A stretch of DNA of 64,000 bases. Origin: Candidatus Tanganyikabacteria bacterium. GTDB lineage: Bacteria; Cyanobacteriota; Sericytochromatia; S15B-MN24; VGJW01. How positions within the stretch are numbered: position 1 is the first letter of the stretch; each line of letters begins with the position of its first letter. Below are positions 7,212 to 15,850 of the stretch, piece by piece. Location: the NCBI GenBank assembly GCA_016867265.1, contig VGJW01000003.1, positions 62,001-126,000 on the forward strand, given 5' to 3'. The position numbers were made by a program, and so were the translations under genes. The notes beneath the pieces are model-generated. The model ran no database searches. It was given only the letters and a program-made list of their open reading frames with translations, and was not told where the DNA came from.

Positions 7212-8684
7212 CTAGAATCGGAAGAAGAGGCCCACGGTCGGGGCGAGTCCCCCGTCTTGGACCGTCGTTATGTTGACGGCGTCGGCAGCCACGGGCGTGT
7301 TGGCGTTGCCGCTACCCAGGCTCCAGTCCCTGTAGATTGCTTCAGGGCGCCAGTAGGCACCCGCGCGCAGGTTGAGCGGACCCCAGAGGCGCAGGTCGAC
7401 GGCCGCACCCGCCACGCCCGTGACCGACGAGGATTGGGCGCTCGACACCGTCTCCTCGCCCACCCGGACGGGGGCCTTCAGGGGTTGGTTGACGGCATTG
7501 ATGCCGACGCCGCCTTGTAGGATCAGGCGAAGCGATTCGCCGAGCGGGAGTTGCCACTGCGCGAGCAGGTCGAGCTTGAGGGGCGAGACGTTCTGGCCGT
7601 AGGTTCCGCTGGCGGCGCCCAGAGCAACGCCGAAACTCTGCCCGGAATAGGGCTCGAGGATATCCACCTCGAATTGCACCCGCCCAAGGGTCGAAAGCGC
7701 GTCCGTGGCCGTGGCCCCGACCAACTTGGCGTTCTGCGACTGGCCGCCGACGAAGAGTCCGAGGCGCATCAGCGAGGCGCCCGGGTCCTCGACCAGCAGA
7801 TCGTCGTCGCGGATCCGGTCCGCTCCTTCGATGATGACGCCCATGGATCCTCCCGGCATCGTGCGTGTGACGGCAATGCGCCCGACCTCGAGGGTGGGCG
7901 CCTCGGCCAGGGCGCCTTGCATGACGGGAGGCAATGCCCGCAGGGCCGAGAAGACGTACCCATCCTGCATGCCGTTGTTCGAGCCCATCTCGAGCTGGAC
8001 CAGCTTGCCTTGGCGGCCCACGATGCGGGTCTGCAGCCTGAACACGTCCCGGAATCCCGCCAGTGCACTGGCGACGAACTGGTCGGCGGCGCGGCCACGG
8101 GCCTGCGCCATAGAATCCCCGGAGGCCCGGGTGTCGATGGGGAAGGAACGGGCCACGATGCCTCGACGGACCTCGATGAGGCGGCACGAGCCGATCCACT
8201 GGTCGTTGTAGATGATGGCTCGGTCCTTGCCCGTCTGCGTCATGACCTCGTTGGACACGTTGATCTCGACGAGGTAATCCACGCTGGTCAACTCCGTAAG
8301 GCGACCCTGGCCCTGCAGCAATCCGTCGATCCCGAGTTGGTTCTCGCGGAGGATGGCGTCGATGCGCCCGCGTTCGACCAGCGTGAAACGCCCGAGGTTT
8401 GCCAAGGCATTGCCCAGGCGTTCATAGGCCATGTCCTCGTCGTCGGCGAAGTTGCTGTAGCGGTCCGGCCGGAGCAGGGCGATACGCGGCAAGGCCGCCA
8501 CCGCAGCGGGAGCGGCCGGGGTGTTGATGGCGCTCGTCGCGCGACCGGGCGAGGGTGCCGCGTCTCCGTTCGAGCGACGGATCTGGGCGGAGGCTTGCGG
8601 CGTCGCGAGGATGGCGATGGAAAGGGCTGTGCTCAGGGCGGCCAGGCGATGCACGTTGGTTCCTCGATGCGGATGGTACGGCAT
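7212..8684 (-). CDS. CsgG-domain protein with outer-membrane barrel-like C-terminus
   Basis: 490 residues from the ATG at 8684. A signal peptide covers about residues 1-34 (cleavage near PQASAQ). After a Pro/Ala-rich linker, residues 65-200 show a CsgG-like fold: FTLVERGRIDAILRENQLG followed by VDYLVEINVS is diagnostic of this domain. Residues 200-300 form a second alpha/beta region. From 310 to the end, alternating strands close with LFFRF and a terminal Phe, consistent with an outer-membrane barrel. CsgG is the curli secretion pore, but the domain is also used in other envelope proteins, and no other curli genes are visible. I therefore call only the domain. Its partner and cargo are unknown. 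Confidence 0.8.
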   Translation of the reverse strand: MPYHPHRGTNVHRLAALSTALSIAILATPQASAQIRRSNGDAAPSPGRATSAINTPAAPAAVAALPRIALLRPDRYSNFADDEDMAYERLGNALANLGRFTLVERGRIDAILRENQLGIDGLLQGQGRLTELTSVDYLVEINVSNEVMTQTGKDRAIIYNDQWIGSCRLIEVRRGIVARSFPIDTRASGDSMAQARGRAADQFVASALAGFRDVFRLQTRIVGRQGKLVQLEMGSNNGMQDGYVFSALRALPPVMQGALAEAPTLEVGRIAVTRTMPGGSMGVIIEGADRIRDDDLLVEDPGASLMRLGLFVGGQSQNAKLVGATATDALSTLGRVQFEVDILEPYSGQSFGVALGAASGTYGQNVSPLKLDLLAQWQLPLGESLRLILQGGVGINAVNQPLKAPVRVGEETVSSAQSSSVTGVAGAAVDLRLWGPLNLRAGAYWRPEAIYRDWSLGSGNANTPVAADAVNITTVQDGGLAPTVGLFFRF

Positions 8685-8754
8685 GGTCCTACCCCCCGGA
8701 CGATGAACTGAAGCCACGGGTTCCGTCGGTGTCGGCGCCGGATCCGCGGACGCG

Positions 8755-9201
8755 TCAGCGAGGCTCCGGGCGGGCCGCCTCGAGCCGTGCCAAGGCTTCG
8801 GCGAGGCGCTGCTCCTCGACGTGGGCCGCTTGGGCCATGTCCTTGAGGCGTTCGTCGTTCCGACGCCGCCGACGCTCCTGTCGTGCTTCGGATACGGCAG
8901 CCTCCTGGCGTTCCGCCTGCAAGGCAATGGGCCGCGAAAGGAGCAGACCCTTCAAGGCTCCCGTGACCTTGGCCCGGGCGGCCTCGGCCGTCTCGGCGAC
9001 CTTGCGTGCCAGCAGGGCGGCTGCCGCCACGATGCCAACGGCCACGGCCGTGCGTTGCGTCTGCTCCTTGGGCGCCGAATCGAGGTCGAGCCTGTCCTCG
9101 TGCACCCTTGGCCCGAGCTCGCCGGATGCGGGAGTCATCCTTTCGGCCGGACGCCGTGCGTCGGCCCCGGGTTGGGTGCCGGTGCGGGGTGTCGTGCGCA
9201 T
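8755..9201 (-). CDS. Small membrane-anchored coiled-coil protein
   Basis: 148 residues. The start at 9201 has a ribosome binding site (AGGGAG about nine bases upstream). Residues 1-50 are polar. One hydrophobic segment (TAVAVGIVAAAALLA, about 51-65) is followed by a highly charged Ala/Glu/Arg-rich helix to the end, probably a coiled coil. No known family recognised. It lies 70 bp upstream of the CsgG-domain gene on the same strand and could share its transcript. Overlapping frames in this stretch are longer but lack family features, so this frame is preferred mainly for the ribosome binding site and the helix pattern. Confidence 0.55.
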   Translation of the reverse strand: MRTTPRTGTQPGADARRPAERMTPASGELGPRVHEDRLDLDSAPKEQTQRTAVAVGIVAAAALLARKVAETAEAARAKVTGALKGLLLSRPIALQAERQEAAVSEARQERRRRRNDERLKDMAQAAHVEEQRLAEALARLEAARPEPR

Positions 9202-9268
9202 GGCGGTCGTCTCCCTGATTCCCGATTGTCGGCCACGCGACGCGCGACTTGCGCCGAACGCAACGGGA

Positions 9269-9349
9269 TGCCCGAGGCGAGATTCGAACTCGCACGCCTT
9301 GCGGCGCCAGATCCTAAGTCTGGTGCGTCTGCCATTTCGCCACTCGGGC
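9269..9349 (-). tRNA. tRNA-Leu, anticodon UAG
   Basis: An 81-nt cloverleaf read on the minus strand. The acceptor is GCCCGAG paired with CTCGGGC plus discriminator A; the anticodon loop is CTTAGGA with anticodon TAG in a CAGA/TCTG stem. A long variable arm (GCGCCGCAAGGCGT region) marks a class II tRNA, and the T-loop is GTTCGAATC. CCA is not encoded, since the bases after the discriminator are TCC. It decodes CUA and, by wobble, other CUN codons. It sits between the coiled-coil gene and pckA. Confidence 0.96.
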
Positions 9350-9390
9350 CCGAGAGGATAGGTTACCTGTTCTCCGAGCCTTGCGGGGGC

Positions 9391-9419
9391 TTTATTAAAC
9401 GCCGATTAACTGTTACGAT
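9391..9419 (+). promoter_or_regulatory. Candidate promoter for pckA
   Basis: A TTTATT box (9391-9396), a 17-bp spacer and TACGAT (9414-9419) preceded by TG, which fits an extended -10 element. It is 41-53 bp upstream of the possible starts. The -35 match is poor. Confidence 0.4.
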
Positions 9420-9472
9420 GGTGTCGGCGGTTCAATGGCGAGCAGCCCCATAAGCTTTCGATGAGGACGGTC

Positions 9473-11077
9473 ATGGTGACGATTTCAGACAAGGAATTGC
9501 TGGCGTTGGGCCTCGGCGGGCTCGGACAGGTGCACGTCAACCTGTCGCGTGCCGCCTTGATCGAGGAGGCGCTCAATCGCGGCGAGGGCCGCCTTTCCGC
9601 AGGTGGTGCCCTGGTCTGCGAAACCGGCCATCACACCGGTCGCTCTCCCAACGACAAGTTCATCGTCGAGGAGCCTTCCTCGAAGGAGCGCATCTGGTGG
9701 GGCAAGGTCAACCGGCCGGTCTCCGAGGCCACGTTCGACCGCCTGCTCGGTCGCGTGCAGGCCTACATGCAGGGTCGCGAGGTCTTCGTCCAGGACTTGT
9801 TCGCCGGCGCGGATCCGCAGTTCCGCTTGCCTATCCGGGTCGTGACCCAGCACGCTTGGCACGCCGCTTTCGCGAACAACATGTTCGTGCGCCCGGTCGG
9901 CAACGAGCGCCAGGGCCTCGCGGCCGAGGCGACGGTCCTCCACGTGCCTGATTTCGAGGCCGTGCCAGAGATCGACGGCACGAACAGCGGCACCTTCATC
10001 ATGGTCCACTTCGGCCGCAGGCTCGTGCTGATCGGCGGTACGCAGTACGCCGGCGAAATCAAGAAGTCCATCTTCACGCTGATGAACTACCTGCTGCCGC
10101 AGCGGGGCGTCATGAGCATGCACGCCTCGGCCAACATCGGGACGCAGGGCGACGTGGCCGTGTTCTTCGGTCTTTCGGGGACCGGCAAGACCACGCTCTC
10201 GGCCGACCCGGACCGCAAGCTCATCGGCGATGACGAGCACGGCTGGGCCGATGGCGGCGTCTTCAACGTCGAGGGTGGCTGCTACGCCAAGGTCATCAAG
10301 CTTTCCCGGACGGCCGAACCCGAAATCTACGCGACGACGGCCATGCACGGCACGATCCTCGAGAACGTGGTGATGGACCCCCAGACCCGCGCCCTCGACC
10401 TGGACAGCGATGCGCGTACCGAGAACACCCGGGCCGCCTACCAGCTCGATGCGATCCCCAACTACGAGGCGACGGGCAAGGGTGGTCATCCCCGGACAAT
10501 CCTGATGCTGACCTGCGATGCCTTCGGCGTCATGCCGCCCCTCGCACGACTCACGCCCGAGCAGGCGATGTATCACTTCCTGGCGGGTTACACGGCCAAG
10601 GTCGCCGGCACCGAGCGGGGCGTCAAGGAGCCTTCGGCGACCTTCAGCACCTGCTTCGGCGCGCCTTTCATGTCGTTGCACCCTACGGTGTATGCCAAGC
10701 TCCTCGGTGAGAAGATCGCCCGCCACGGTACGACCTGCTACCTCGTCAATACGGGCTGGAGCGGCGGTGCGTACGGTGTCGGCAGCCGAATGAAGATTGC
10801 CCACACCCGGGCCTTGGTCCGCGCGGCGTTGTCTGGTGAACTGGACAAGACCGAGTTCGAGCAGGAAGCCGCCTTCGGTTTCCAGGTCCCCAAGGCTGTC
10901 GAGGGCGTGCCCGCCGAAGTCCTGCTACCGCGCAACACGTGGACGGACAAGGCTGCCTACGACGCCACGGCTGCCAAGCTCTCGGGCATGTTCCGCGACG
11001 CCATCGCCCAGTTCGAGGGCATGGTCGATGCGCACATTCTGGACGCTGGTCCCAAGGCCATCGCGGCGACGCACTAG
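9473..11077 (+). CDS. pckA: Phosphoenolpyruvate carboxykinase (ATP)
   Basis: Converts oxaloacetate and ATP to PEP, CO2 and ADP, the gateway of gluconeogenesis. About 534 residues, the usual family length. Diagnostic motifs are ETGHHTGRSPNDKF near the N-terminus, the oxaloacetate site region RLPIRVVTQHAWHAAF, the metal-binding Lys/His segment YAGEIKKSIFT, the P-loop GLSGTGKTTLS, IGDDEHGW and the adenine-binding GVMPPLARLTPEQAM. An ATG also exists at 9461, but only the ATG at 9473 has a spaced ribosome binding site (GAGG six bases upstream). This is the ATP-type enzyme of bacteria, plants and yeast, not the GTP-type. It stands alone with its own likely promoter. Confidence 0.96.
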   Translation: MVTISDKELLALGLGGLGQVHVNLSRAALIEEALNRGEGRLSAGGALVCETGHHTGRSPNDKFIVEEPSSKERIWWGKVNRPVSEATFDRLLGRVQAYMQGREVFVQDLFAGADPQFRLPIRVVTQHAWHAAFANNMFVRPVGNERQGLAAEATVLHVPDFEAVPEIDGTNSGTFIMVHFGRRLVLIGGTQYAGEIKKSIFTLMNYLLPQRGVMSMHASANIGTQGDVAVFFGLSGTGKTTLSADPDRKLIGDDEHGWADGGVFNVEGGCYAKVIKLSRTAEPEIYATTAMHGTILENVVMDPQTRALDLDSDARTENTRAAYQLDAIPNYEATGKGGHPRTILMLTCDAFGVMPPLARLTPEQAMYHFLAGYTAKVAGTERGVKEPSATFSTCFGAPFMSLHPTVYAKLLGEKIARHGTTCYLVNTGWSGGAYGVGSRMKIAHTRALVRAALSGELDKTEFEQEAAFGFQVPKAVEGVPAEVLLPRNTWTDKAAYDATAAKLSGMFRDAIAQFEGMVDAHILDAGPKAIAATH

Positions 11078-11087
11078 TCCGGACGAC

Positions 11088-11130
11088 GAAGCGCGGGTTG
11101 GGCCTGGTCTACAGGCGCAGCTCGCGCTTC
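11088..11130. terminator. Nested hairpin between convergent genes
   Basis: GAAGCGCG (11088-11095) pairs with CGCGCTTC (11123-11130), and inside it GCCTG (11102-11106) pairs with CAGGC (11112-11116). It lies just past the pckA stop and overlaps the 3' end of the AAA+ gene, so it could act on both transcripts. There is no T-run. Confidence 0.4.
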
Positions 11131-12803
11131 AGTCCTGTCAGGCCGGCCTGCACATCCTCCGCAGACATTGCCGCGTAACGCGGGGGCAGGTACCGGCGGC
11201 TCGAGCTTTCATAAACTGCGAGCAGCTCCATGAATCGGATCATGGCGGTGTTCCTGTTGGGGACGAACTCTCCCAATGCTTCCGCCATGCTGGCCATGGC
11301 CAGAGGCTGGCCTCCTGACCCGGCATCGTCGGCCAGTCGGGCTGCAAGCAGCAGCAGGGCCTCGATCTCGGCTGCCGAGAAGCCTTCGGTTCCCCGCGCG
11401 AGCGCAGCAGCGTCCCAGTCGTCTGCCGCCTGCAGGTGGTGTTTGCCCAGTTGCGCCTGCAGGATGCGCATCCGCTCTTCCTCCTGCCAGGGCAGGAAGA
11501 AAGGGATTTTCTCGTCAAAGCGCCCCGGGCGCTTCAGGTCGATGTCCAGTTTGTCGGGCCGATTGCTCATGACCATCCACAGCACCTTGCCGCGTTGGCT
11601 GGTGTCGCTCATGAAGGTCTTGAGCCTGGCGAAGACCCGGGAGGAAACGCCTGAATCACCGTCCTCCCCTCCCAGCGCCCGGTCGACCTCGTCCACCAGG
11701 ACCAGTACCGATCCCAGGCCTCGGATCATGCCGAGGATCTTCTCGAGATTGGCTTCCGTCGAACCGACCCAGCGATCGCGGAAATTCTTGAGTGCGAGGC
11801 AAGTGAGGCCGGAATCCCGGGCAAAGCCCTCGGCCAGCCAGGTCTTGCCGGTGCCCATCGGGCCCACGAGGAAGATGCCCATAGGCACTTCGCGGTGACG
11901 ACCTTCGTGAATGGCCCTGGCAATCCGGCCCAGACGCTCCTTGACGGCTTCCTGGCCGCCGACGGCGTCAAGGCCGTGGCTGGGCTCGATGAGTTCGACC
12001 AAACCCTGGCATTCGTGTTCGATGATTTCCTTGCGCTTGCGGGCGAGCATCGCGAGATCAAGCTGGGTCTTTCGGCCCTTTGCCCAGCGAACGATGCCCT
12101 CGAGCTGGATGCGACGCAATCCGCTTGAAAGGCGGGCGAGCTGTGCCATCGGGGCGCCAGCTGCCACTCCGTGGCGGTGCAGGGCTCTTTCCAGGAAGGC
12201 AAGGCGATCGGCCCCATCAGGCAAGGGGATCTCGATGGGGATGACCTGGGCATTTCGGACGACCCTGGGGTTGACGCTGCCCAAATGCTCGGCCACGAGC
12301 AGGATGATGTTGTGCGAGTGCAGCATCCGCGGTTCGTGGGCCCAGCGCTCGAGCGTCACCAGCGCGGCGCGATCCTCGGCCGACATGTGGGAGGGTTCTG
12401 CCGCAGGCACGATCGTTTCCACATAGTCGATGACAAGGCCGCATCGTTGGCCGGGCAGGGTCAGGAATGCCTCGAGCTGGGGGAGGACCCGGCGTGCTTC
12501 CCGCGTGCCCTCGACCAAGGGAGGCTCGCCCGTCAGGGCTTGGCGAACCTCGCCCGCGGTCCGGGCCTTGTCCCGCATGGCCGGCGTGGCGAAGGCCAGG
12601 CCCTCGGAGATGTCGTAGCGCAGCACGATGTCCTTGGCGGGCTTGAGAAGCGCCTCCTCCAGGAACGTGGCCAAGGGTACGTCCTGCCCCTCCCACGGCA
12701 CCAGATCCCGGACATTGCCGTGCAGCAGGAACTGGACTGCCTCGCCCGCGAGGTAGCGGGCCCTCAGATCCTCGGCCCATGCCGGCAGCGCAGGTGTGCT
12801 CAC
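11109..12803 (-). CDS. AAA+ ATPase of a PspA operon
   Basis: 564 residues, GTG start. Residues 1-260 form an AAA-like module without a Walker A. The C-terminal AAA+ domain (270-510) has Walker A GPMGTGKT (314-321), Walker B VLVLVDE (Asp371, Glu372), sensor I WMVMSNRP and arginine-finger-like RPGRFD (425-430). The layout resembles Cdc48/Vps4-like remodelling ATPases with one active and one degenerate ring. It is the third gene of an operon behind PspA and a membrane-anchored coiled-coil protein, overlapping the latter by four bases (GTGA). Because PspA/Vipp1 is homologous to ESCRT-III, an ATPase that remodels PspA polymers on membranes is a reasonable inference. Confidence 0.85.
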   Translation of the reverse strand: MSTPALPAWAEDLRARYLAGEAVQFLLHGNVRDLVPWEGQDVPLATFLEEALLKPAKDIVLRYDISEGLAFATPAMRDKARTAGEVRQALTGEPPLVEGTREARRVLPQLEAFLTLPGQRCGLVIDYVETIVPAAEPSHMSAEDRAALVTLERWAHEPRMLHSHNIILLVAEHLGSVNPRVVRNAQVIPIEIPLPDGADRLAFLERALHRHGVAAGAPMAQLARLSSGLRRIQLEGIVRWAKGRKTQLDLAMLARKRKEIIEHECQGLVELIEPSHGLDAVGGQEAVKERLGRIARAIHEGRHREVPMGIFLVGPMGTGKTWLAEGFARDSGLTCLALKNFRDRWVGSTEANLEKILGMIRGLGSVLVLVDEVDRALGGEDGDSGVSSRVFARLKTFMSDTSQRGKVLWMVMSNRPDKLDIDLKRPGRFDEKIPFFLPWQEEERMRILQAQLGKHHLQAADDWDAAALARGTEGFSAAEIEALLLLAARLADDAGSGGQPLAMASMAEALGEFVPNRNTAMIRFMELLAVYESSSRRYLPPRYAAMSAEDVQAGLTGLKRELRL

Positions 12804-13630
12804 GCGCGTTCGTCCTCCTGATGCCGGGAGACGGCGGGACCGTCCACGGTGCCTTCGTCCAAGGCTGTCTCGAGCGCACGCATCTCGGCCAAGGTCCGCT
12901 CGGCCACCGTAAGCCCCGAGAAGAGGGCGTCGAGATCCGTCGATCGCGACGGGTCGGCTTGCATGGCCAGGATTTGTTCGTAGGCAAGGTCCAGGGCGTC
13001 TTCCAGGACCTGGATACGTGCCCCGATGACCTGGACCTCGTCCTCGAGGCGATACAGGCGTTCCTTGCGCTTCTCGAGGATGGTGAGGTTCTCTTCGAGG
13101 GCTTCACGATGTGCGCTCGAGGCCGCCGACGCCAGATCGCGGCAGACCTGGTCGATCTCGCGACGTATCCGCTGCGGATCGTTCTGTCCCAGGTGCAGGC
13201 GTTGCCGATGCATCAAGCTGAGCAATTCGAGGTGTGCATCCTCGAGGGACTCGAGGCGTTCGAGCTCGTCCATCATCAGCGTACGGGCCCTGTTGCCCTG
13301 CAGCACCAGCAGCTCCCGAAGGGCACCGATGCGCTTGCCGAAGGCTGCTGCCTGCCGGGATATGGCGGGCGGCATGCCGTTTCGCAGGCTCGTCCGCCTG
13401 GCCTCGCGTTCCTGGTGCTCACGGGCCACGGCCTCGCGTGCCAACGTGTCCGAGACGTGCTTGCGCCAGTGGGGCAGCAGGGGAGCCAGCAGCAGCCAGA
13501 CTGTCGAACCCAATGCGGCCAGGACGAGCAACCGGAGGCCCATCCGGCCGACACCTGCGACCTGGCTCGTCAACCCGAAGAGCCCCAGCAGGCACCACCA
13601 AAGCACGTGAGGACCCGCCAGCAGCGTCAT
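12800..13630 (-). CDS. Membrane-anchored coiled-coil protein of a PspA operon
   Basis: 276 residues from the ATG at 13630. Two membrane helices lie at the N-terminus (about residues 5-25 and 30-52), followed by a long helical region to about residue 250. The heptad-like Leu/Glu/Arg pattern there (EENLTILEKRKERLYRLEDE) indicates an extended coiled coil. The C-terminal tail is acidic. It lies between PspA (31 bp upstream) and the AAA+ ATPase (four-base overlap), so the three are almost certainly one transcript. I know no name for it. It could be the membrane receptor linking PspA to the ATPase. The longer open frame upstream of 13630 overlaps PspA and is not used. Confidence 0.8.
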   Translation of the reverse strand: MTLLAGPHVLWWCLLGLFGLTSQVAGVGRMGLRLLVLAALGSTVWLLLAPLLPHWRKHVSDTLAREAVAREHQEREARRTSLRNGMPPAISRQAAAFGKRIGALRELLVLQGNRARTLMMDELERLESLEDAHLELLSLMHRQRLHLGQNDPQRIRREIDQVCRDLASAASSAHREALEENLTILEKRKERLYRLEDEVQVIGARIQVLEDALDLAYEQILAMQADPSRSTDLDALFSGLTVAERTLAEMRALETALDEGTVDGPAVSRHQEDERA

Positions 13631-13661
13631 CCGCCATCCGCCCGCCCCGAAGGCGGCGGGA

Positions 13662-14399
13662 TCAGGACTGCTCAAGGTTCTCGGAAGCTTGCCCCAGTTG
13701 CCGTTCGCTTTCGGAGGCCGGCGCCGCCATGCCCATCTGGCGCTTGTATTCCTCGAGCTTGGACTTGGCATTGGCACTGCGCATCTTGTCGTCTAGGCTG
13801 GCCATCTTGCCCGAGAGCGAGTTTTGGTTCATGTCGCGGGCAAGTTCGGCCTGGGCTTCGGTCTTGGCCACGGATTCGCGGATGCCGTCGAGCGCCTTGA
13901 GGTCCGCGTCCACGGACATCCCGGACAGTTGTTCCTGGACCTTGAGACGCGCCTTGGCACTCTCGTGACGGGCCAGGGTCTGGTTGCGCTCGGCTTTGAG
14001 CTTCTCGATTTCGGTCTTGAAGGTCTCGAGGTCCTGCTTGTGGCGCTCCGCATCGGCGACGATGCGATCGAGGTCCGCCCGCAGCCGCGTGATGCCGGCC
14101 TCGACGACTTCCTTGCGCTCGACTGCCTGCAGGGCCGTCTCCTCGTCGCCCGCCTGGATGAACTGGGGAATTCGGGCTTCGAGGGCTGCCCGTTCCGTCA
14201 GGTGGTCCTCGAGTTCCTTCTGGGTCTTGTTCTTGAGGTGCACGACGCCGCTGACGGCCTGCATCAGGTTCTGGTACTGCTTCTCGCGCGCCTGGATGGC
14301 CGCGTCGTAGACAGCGGCGGGATTGCGCGCCTCGAGTCCGCCGATGAAGAGGCCCAGGAATCCCCGGACCAGGTTGATCACCCGTTCCACCAAAGCCAT
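13662..14399 (-). CDS. pspA: PspA/Vipp1 (IM30) family membrane-remodelling protein
   Basis: 245 residues, nearly all helical. The amphipathic N-terminal helix MALVERVINLVRGFLGLFIG is followed by the family signature EARNPAAVYDAAIQ and long alpha-hairpins with Gln/Glu/Lys heptads. The length fits PspA (about 220) to Vipp1 (about 260). The start at 14399 has AAGGAAGGA upstream. PspA-family proteins polymerise on stressed cytoplasmic membranes and are structural relatives of ESCRT-III. It is first in a three-gene operon with a coiled-coil membrane protein and an AAA+ ATPase and is divergent from hisS. No PspF or PspBC genes are nearby, so regulation differs from the E. coli system. Confidence 0.92.
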   Translation of the reverse strand: MALVERVINLVRGFLGLFIGGLEARNPAAVYDAAIQAREKQYQNLMQAVSGVVHLKNKTQKELEDHLTERAALEARIPQFIQAGDEETALQAVERKEVVEAGITRLRADLDRIVADAERHKQDLETFKTEIEKLKAERNQTLARHESAKARLKVQEQLSGMSVDADLKALDGIRESVAKTEAQAELARDMNQNSLSGKMASLDDKMRSANAKSKLEEYKRQMGMAAPASESERQLGQASENLEQS

Positions 14400-14482
14400 C
14401 GGACGCCTGTCCTTCCTTGCGCGGGCCGCTCCGTGCGCGCCTTGTATCATGCCATGAACAAGCGCTCCACGCCGAGACCCAC

Positions 14483-15850
14483 ATGACCCAGAGAATCACA
14501 GCGCCTCGCGGCACCCACGACACCCTTCCCCCTGACGAGCGGCTGGTCGCACTCGTCGAGGAAACGGCCGCGCGGCTGTTTGCCCGTCACGGCCTGCGCG
14601 AGATCCGGACGCCGATCTTCGAGGCGACGGAGCTGTTCGCACGCGGGGTCGGCACCGAGACCGACATGGTTGCCAAGGAGATGTATACCTTCACGGACCG
14701 GGGCGATCGTTCCCTGACCCTGCGACCCGAGGGGACAGCCGGGGTGGTGCGTGCCTATGTCGAGGGGCGTCTGGACCAGGCCCTGCCCCAGCCGGCCCGG
14801 CTCTGGTACGGCGGGCCGATGTTCCGGTACGAGCGCCCCCAGAAGGGTCGTCAGCGCCAGTTCCACCAGATAGGTGTCGAGGTCCTCGGGTCGTCCTCGC
14901 CTGCCATTGATGCCGAGATGATCGTGCTGGCCCATGATTTGCAGCAGGAACTGCTGGATGCGGTCTGCGCCTGGCTCCGCGATTGCGGCGTTGAGGTTCC
15001 GGCAGGCTTGGAGCCGACGCCACTCGAGGTCCGGATCAACAGCCTCGGGGATGCGGCTTGTCGTCCTGTCTACCGTGAGGCCTTGCAGGAGTGGCTGCGC
15101 CAAGGTGCCGGGACGTATTGCGCGGACTGCCTGCGCCGGACCGAATCCAACCCGCTGCGCGTGCTGGATTGCAAGGTGCCGGCTTGCCGGACGCGCAATG
15201 CCGGGGCACCTCGCTTGCAGCCGTGTGCTTCCTGCCAGGATCATGCGGCGCAGGTCCGCGCGCTGCTCGAGGCGGCGGATGTGCGCGTGGTCGAGGACCC
15301 TGCGCTGGTCCGCGGCCTCGATTACTACAGCAGGACGGTCTTCGAGATGGTGCCTGCAGGCGGTGGCGAGGCGGCACAGGCCACGGTCTGCGCCGGCGGT
15401 CGCTACGACGGTCTGGTCGCGGAGCTGGGTGGGGCGGATACGCCGGCCTTCGGCTGGGCGTTGGGCCTCGAGCGGACGGTCCAGCGCCTGGAGACCTTGC
15501 TGGCGGACCTGTCGCCCCAGGATCGTTCCCGCCTGAGGGCGGATCGGCCCGTGCTTTTCATGGGGGCCCTCGAAGCCAGGGCCTTGCCCGAGGTGTTCCG
15601 TCTGGGTGTTGCGTTGAGACGCCTTGGCTTTTCTGTTCAATGGCTGCCGGCGGCTGCCAAGCCGGACAGGATCCTCAAGGCCGCCGTGCGTGCGGACGCC
15701 CGGCAGGTTCTGCTCGTCGGCAGTGACGAACTGAGCTCGGGTAGGGCGCGACTCAAGGATCTGGCGACGCGTGAGCAACGTGACGTGAACTTGGTCGCAG
15801 CGGAACTCGGGACTTGCCTGAAGCCGGCGGGTACAGGGTTGGCGTCGTGA
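14483..15850 (+). CDS. hisS: Histidine--tRNA ligase
   Basis: 455 residues, class II aminoacyl-tRNA synthetase. The N-terminus TQRITAPRGTHDTLP is the family start. Motif 2 FRYERPQKGRQRQFHQIG, the HisRS-specific region RGLDYYSRTVFEM, motif 3 GGRYDGLV and AFGWALGLER follow, then the C-terminal anticodon-binding domain (about 360-450). It charges tRNA-His in the cytoplasm. The in-frame extension to 14417 is not needed; the ATG at 14483 matches the family. Its last codons overlap a GTG start of the following glycosyltransferase (GTGA at 15847-15850), so the two are translationally coupled. Confidence 0.95.
   Translation: MTQRITAPRGTHDTLPPDERLVALVEETAARLFARHGLREIRTPIFEATELFARGVGTETDMVAKEMYTFTDRGDRSLTLRPEGTAGVVRAYVEGRLDQALPQPARLWYGGPMFRYERPQKGRQRQFHQIGVEVLGSSSPAIDAEMIVLAHDLQQELLDAVCAWLRDCGVEVPAGLEPTPLEVRINSLGDAACRPVYREALQEWLRQGAGTYCADCLRRTESNPLRVLDCKVPACRTRNAGAPRLQPCASCQDHAAQVRALLEAADVRVVEDPALVRGLDYYSRTVFEMVPAGGGEAAQATVCAGGRYDGLVAELGGADTPAFGWALGLERTVQRLETLLADLSPQDRSRLRADRPVLFMGALEARALPEVFRLGVALRRLGFSVQWLPAAAKPDRILKAAVRADARQVLLVGSDELSSGRARLKDLATREQRDVNLVAAELGTCLKPAGTGLAS

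Noticed and set aside
7212-8684. Curli secretion system
   Set aside because: Only the CsgG domain is present; no CsgA, B, E or F homologue is nearby and no lipobox is found.
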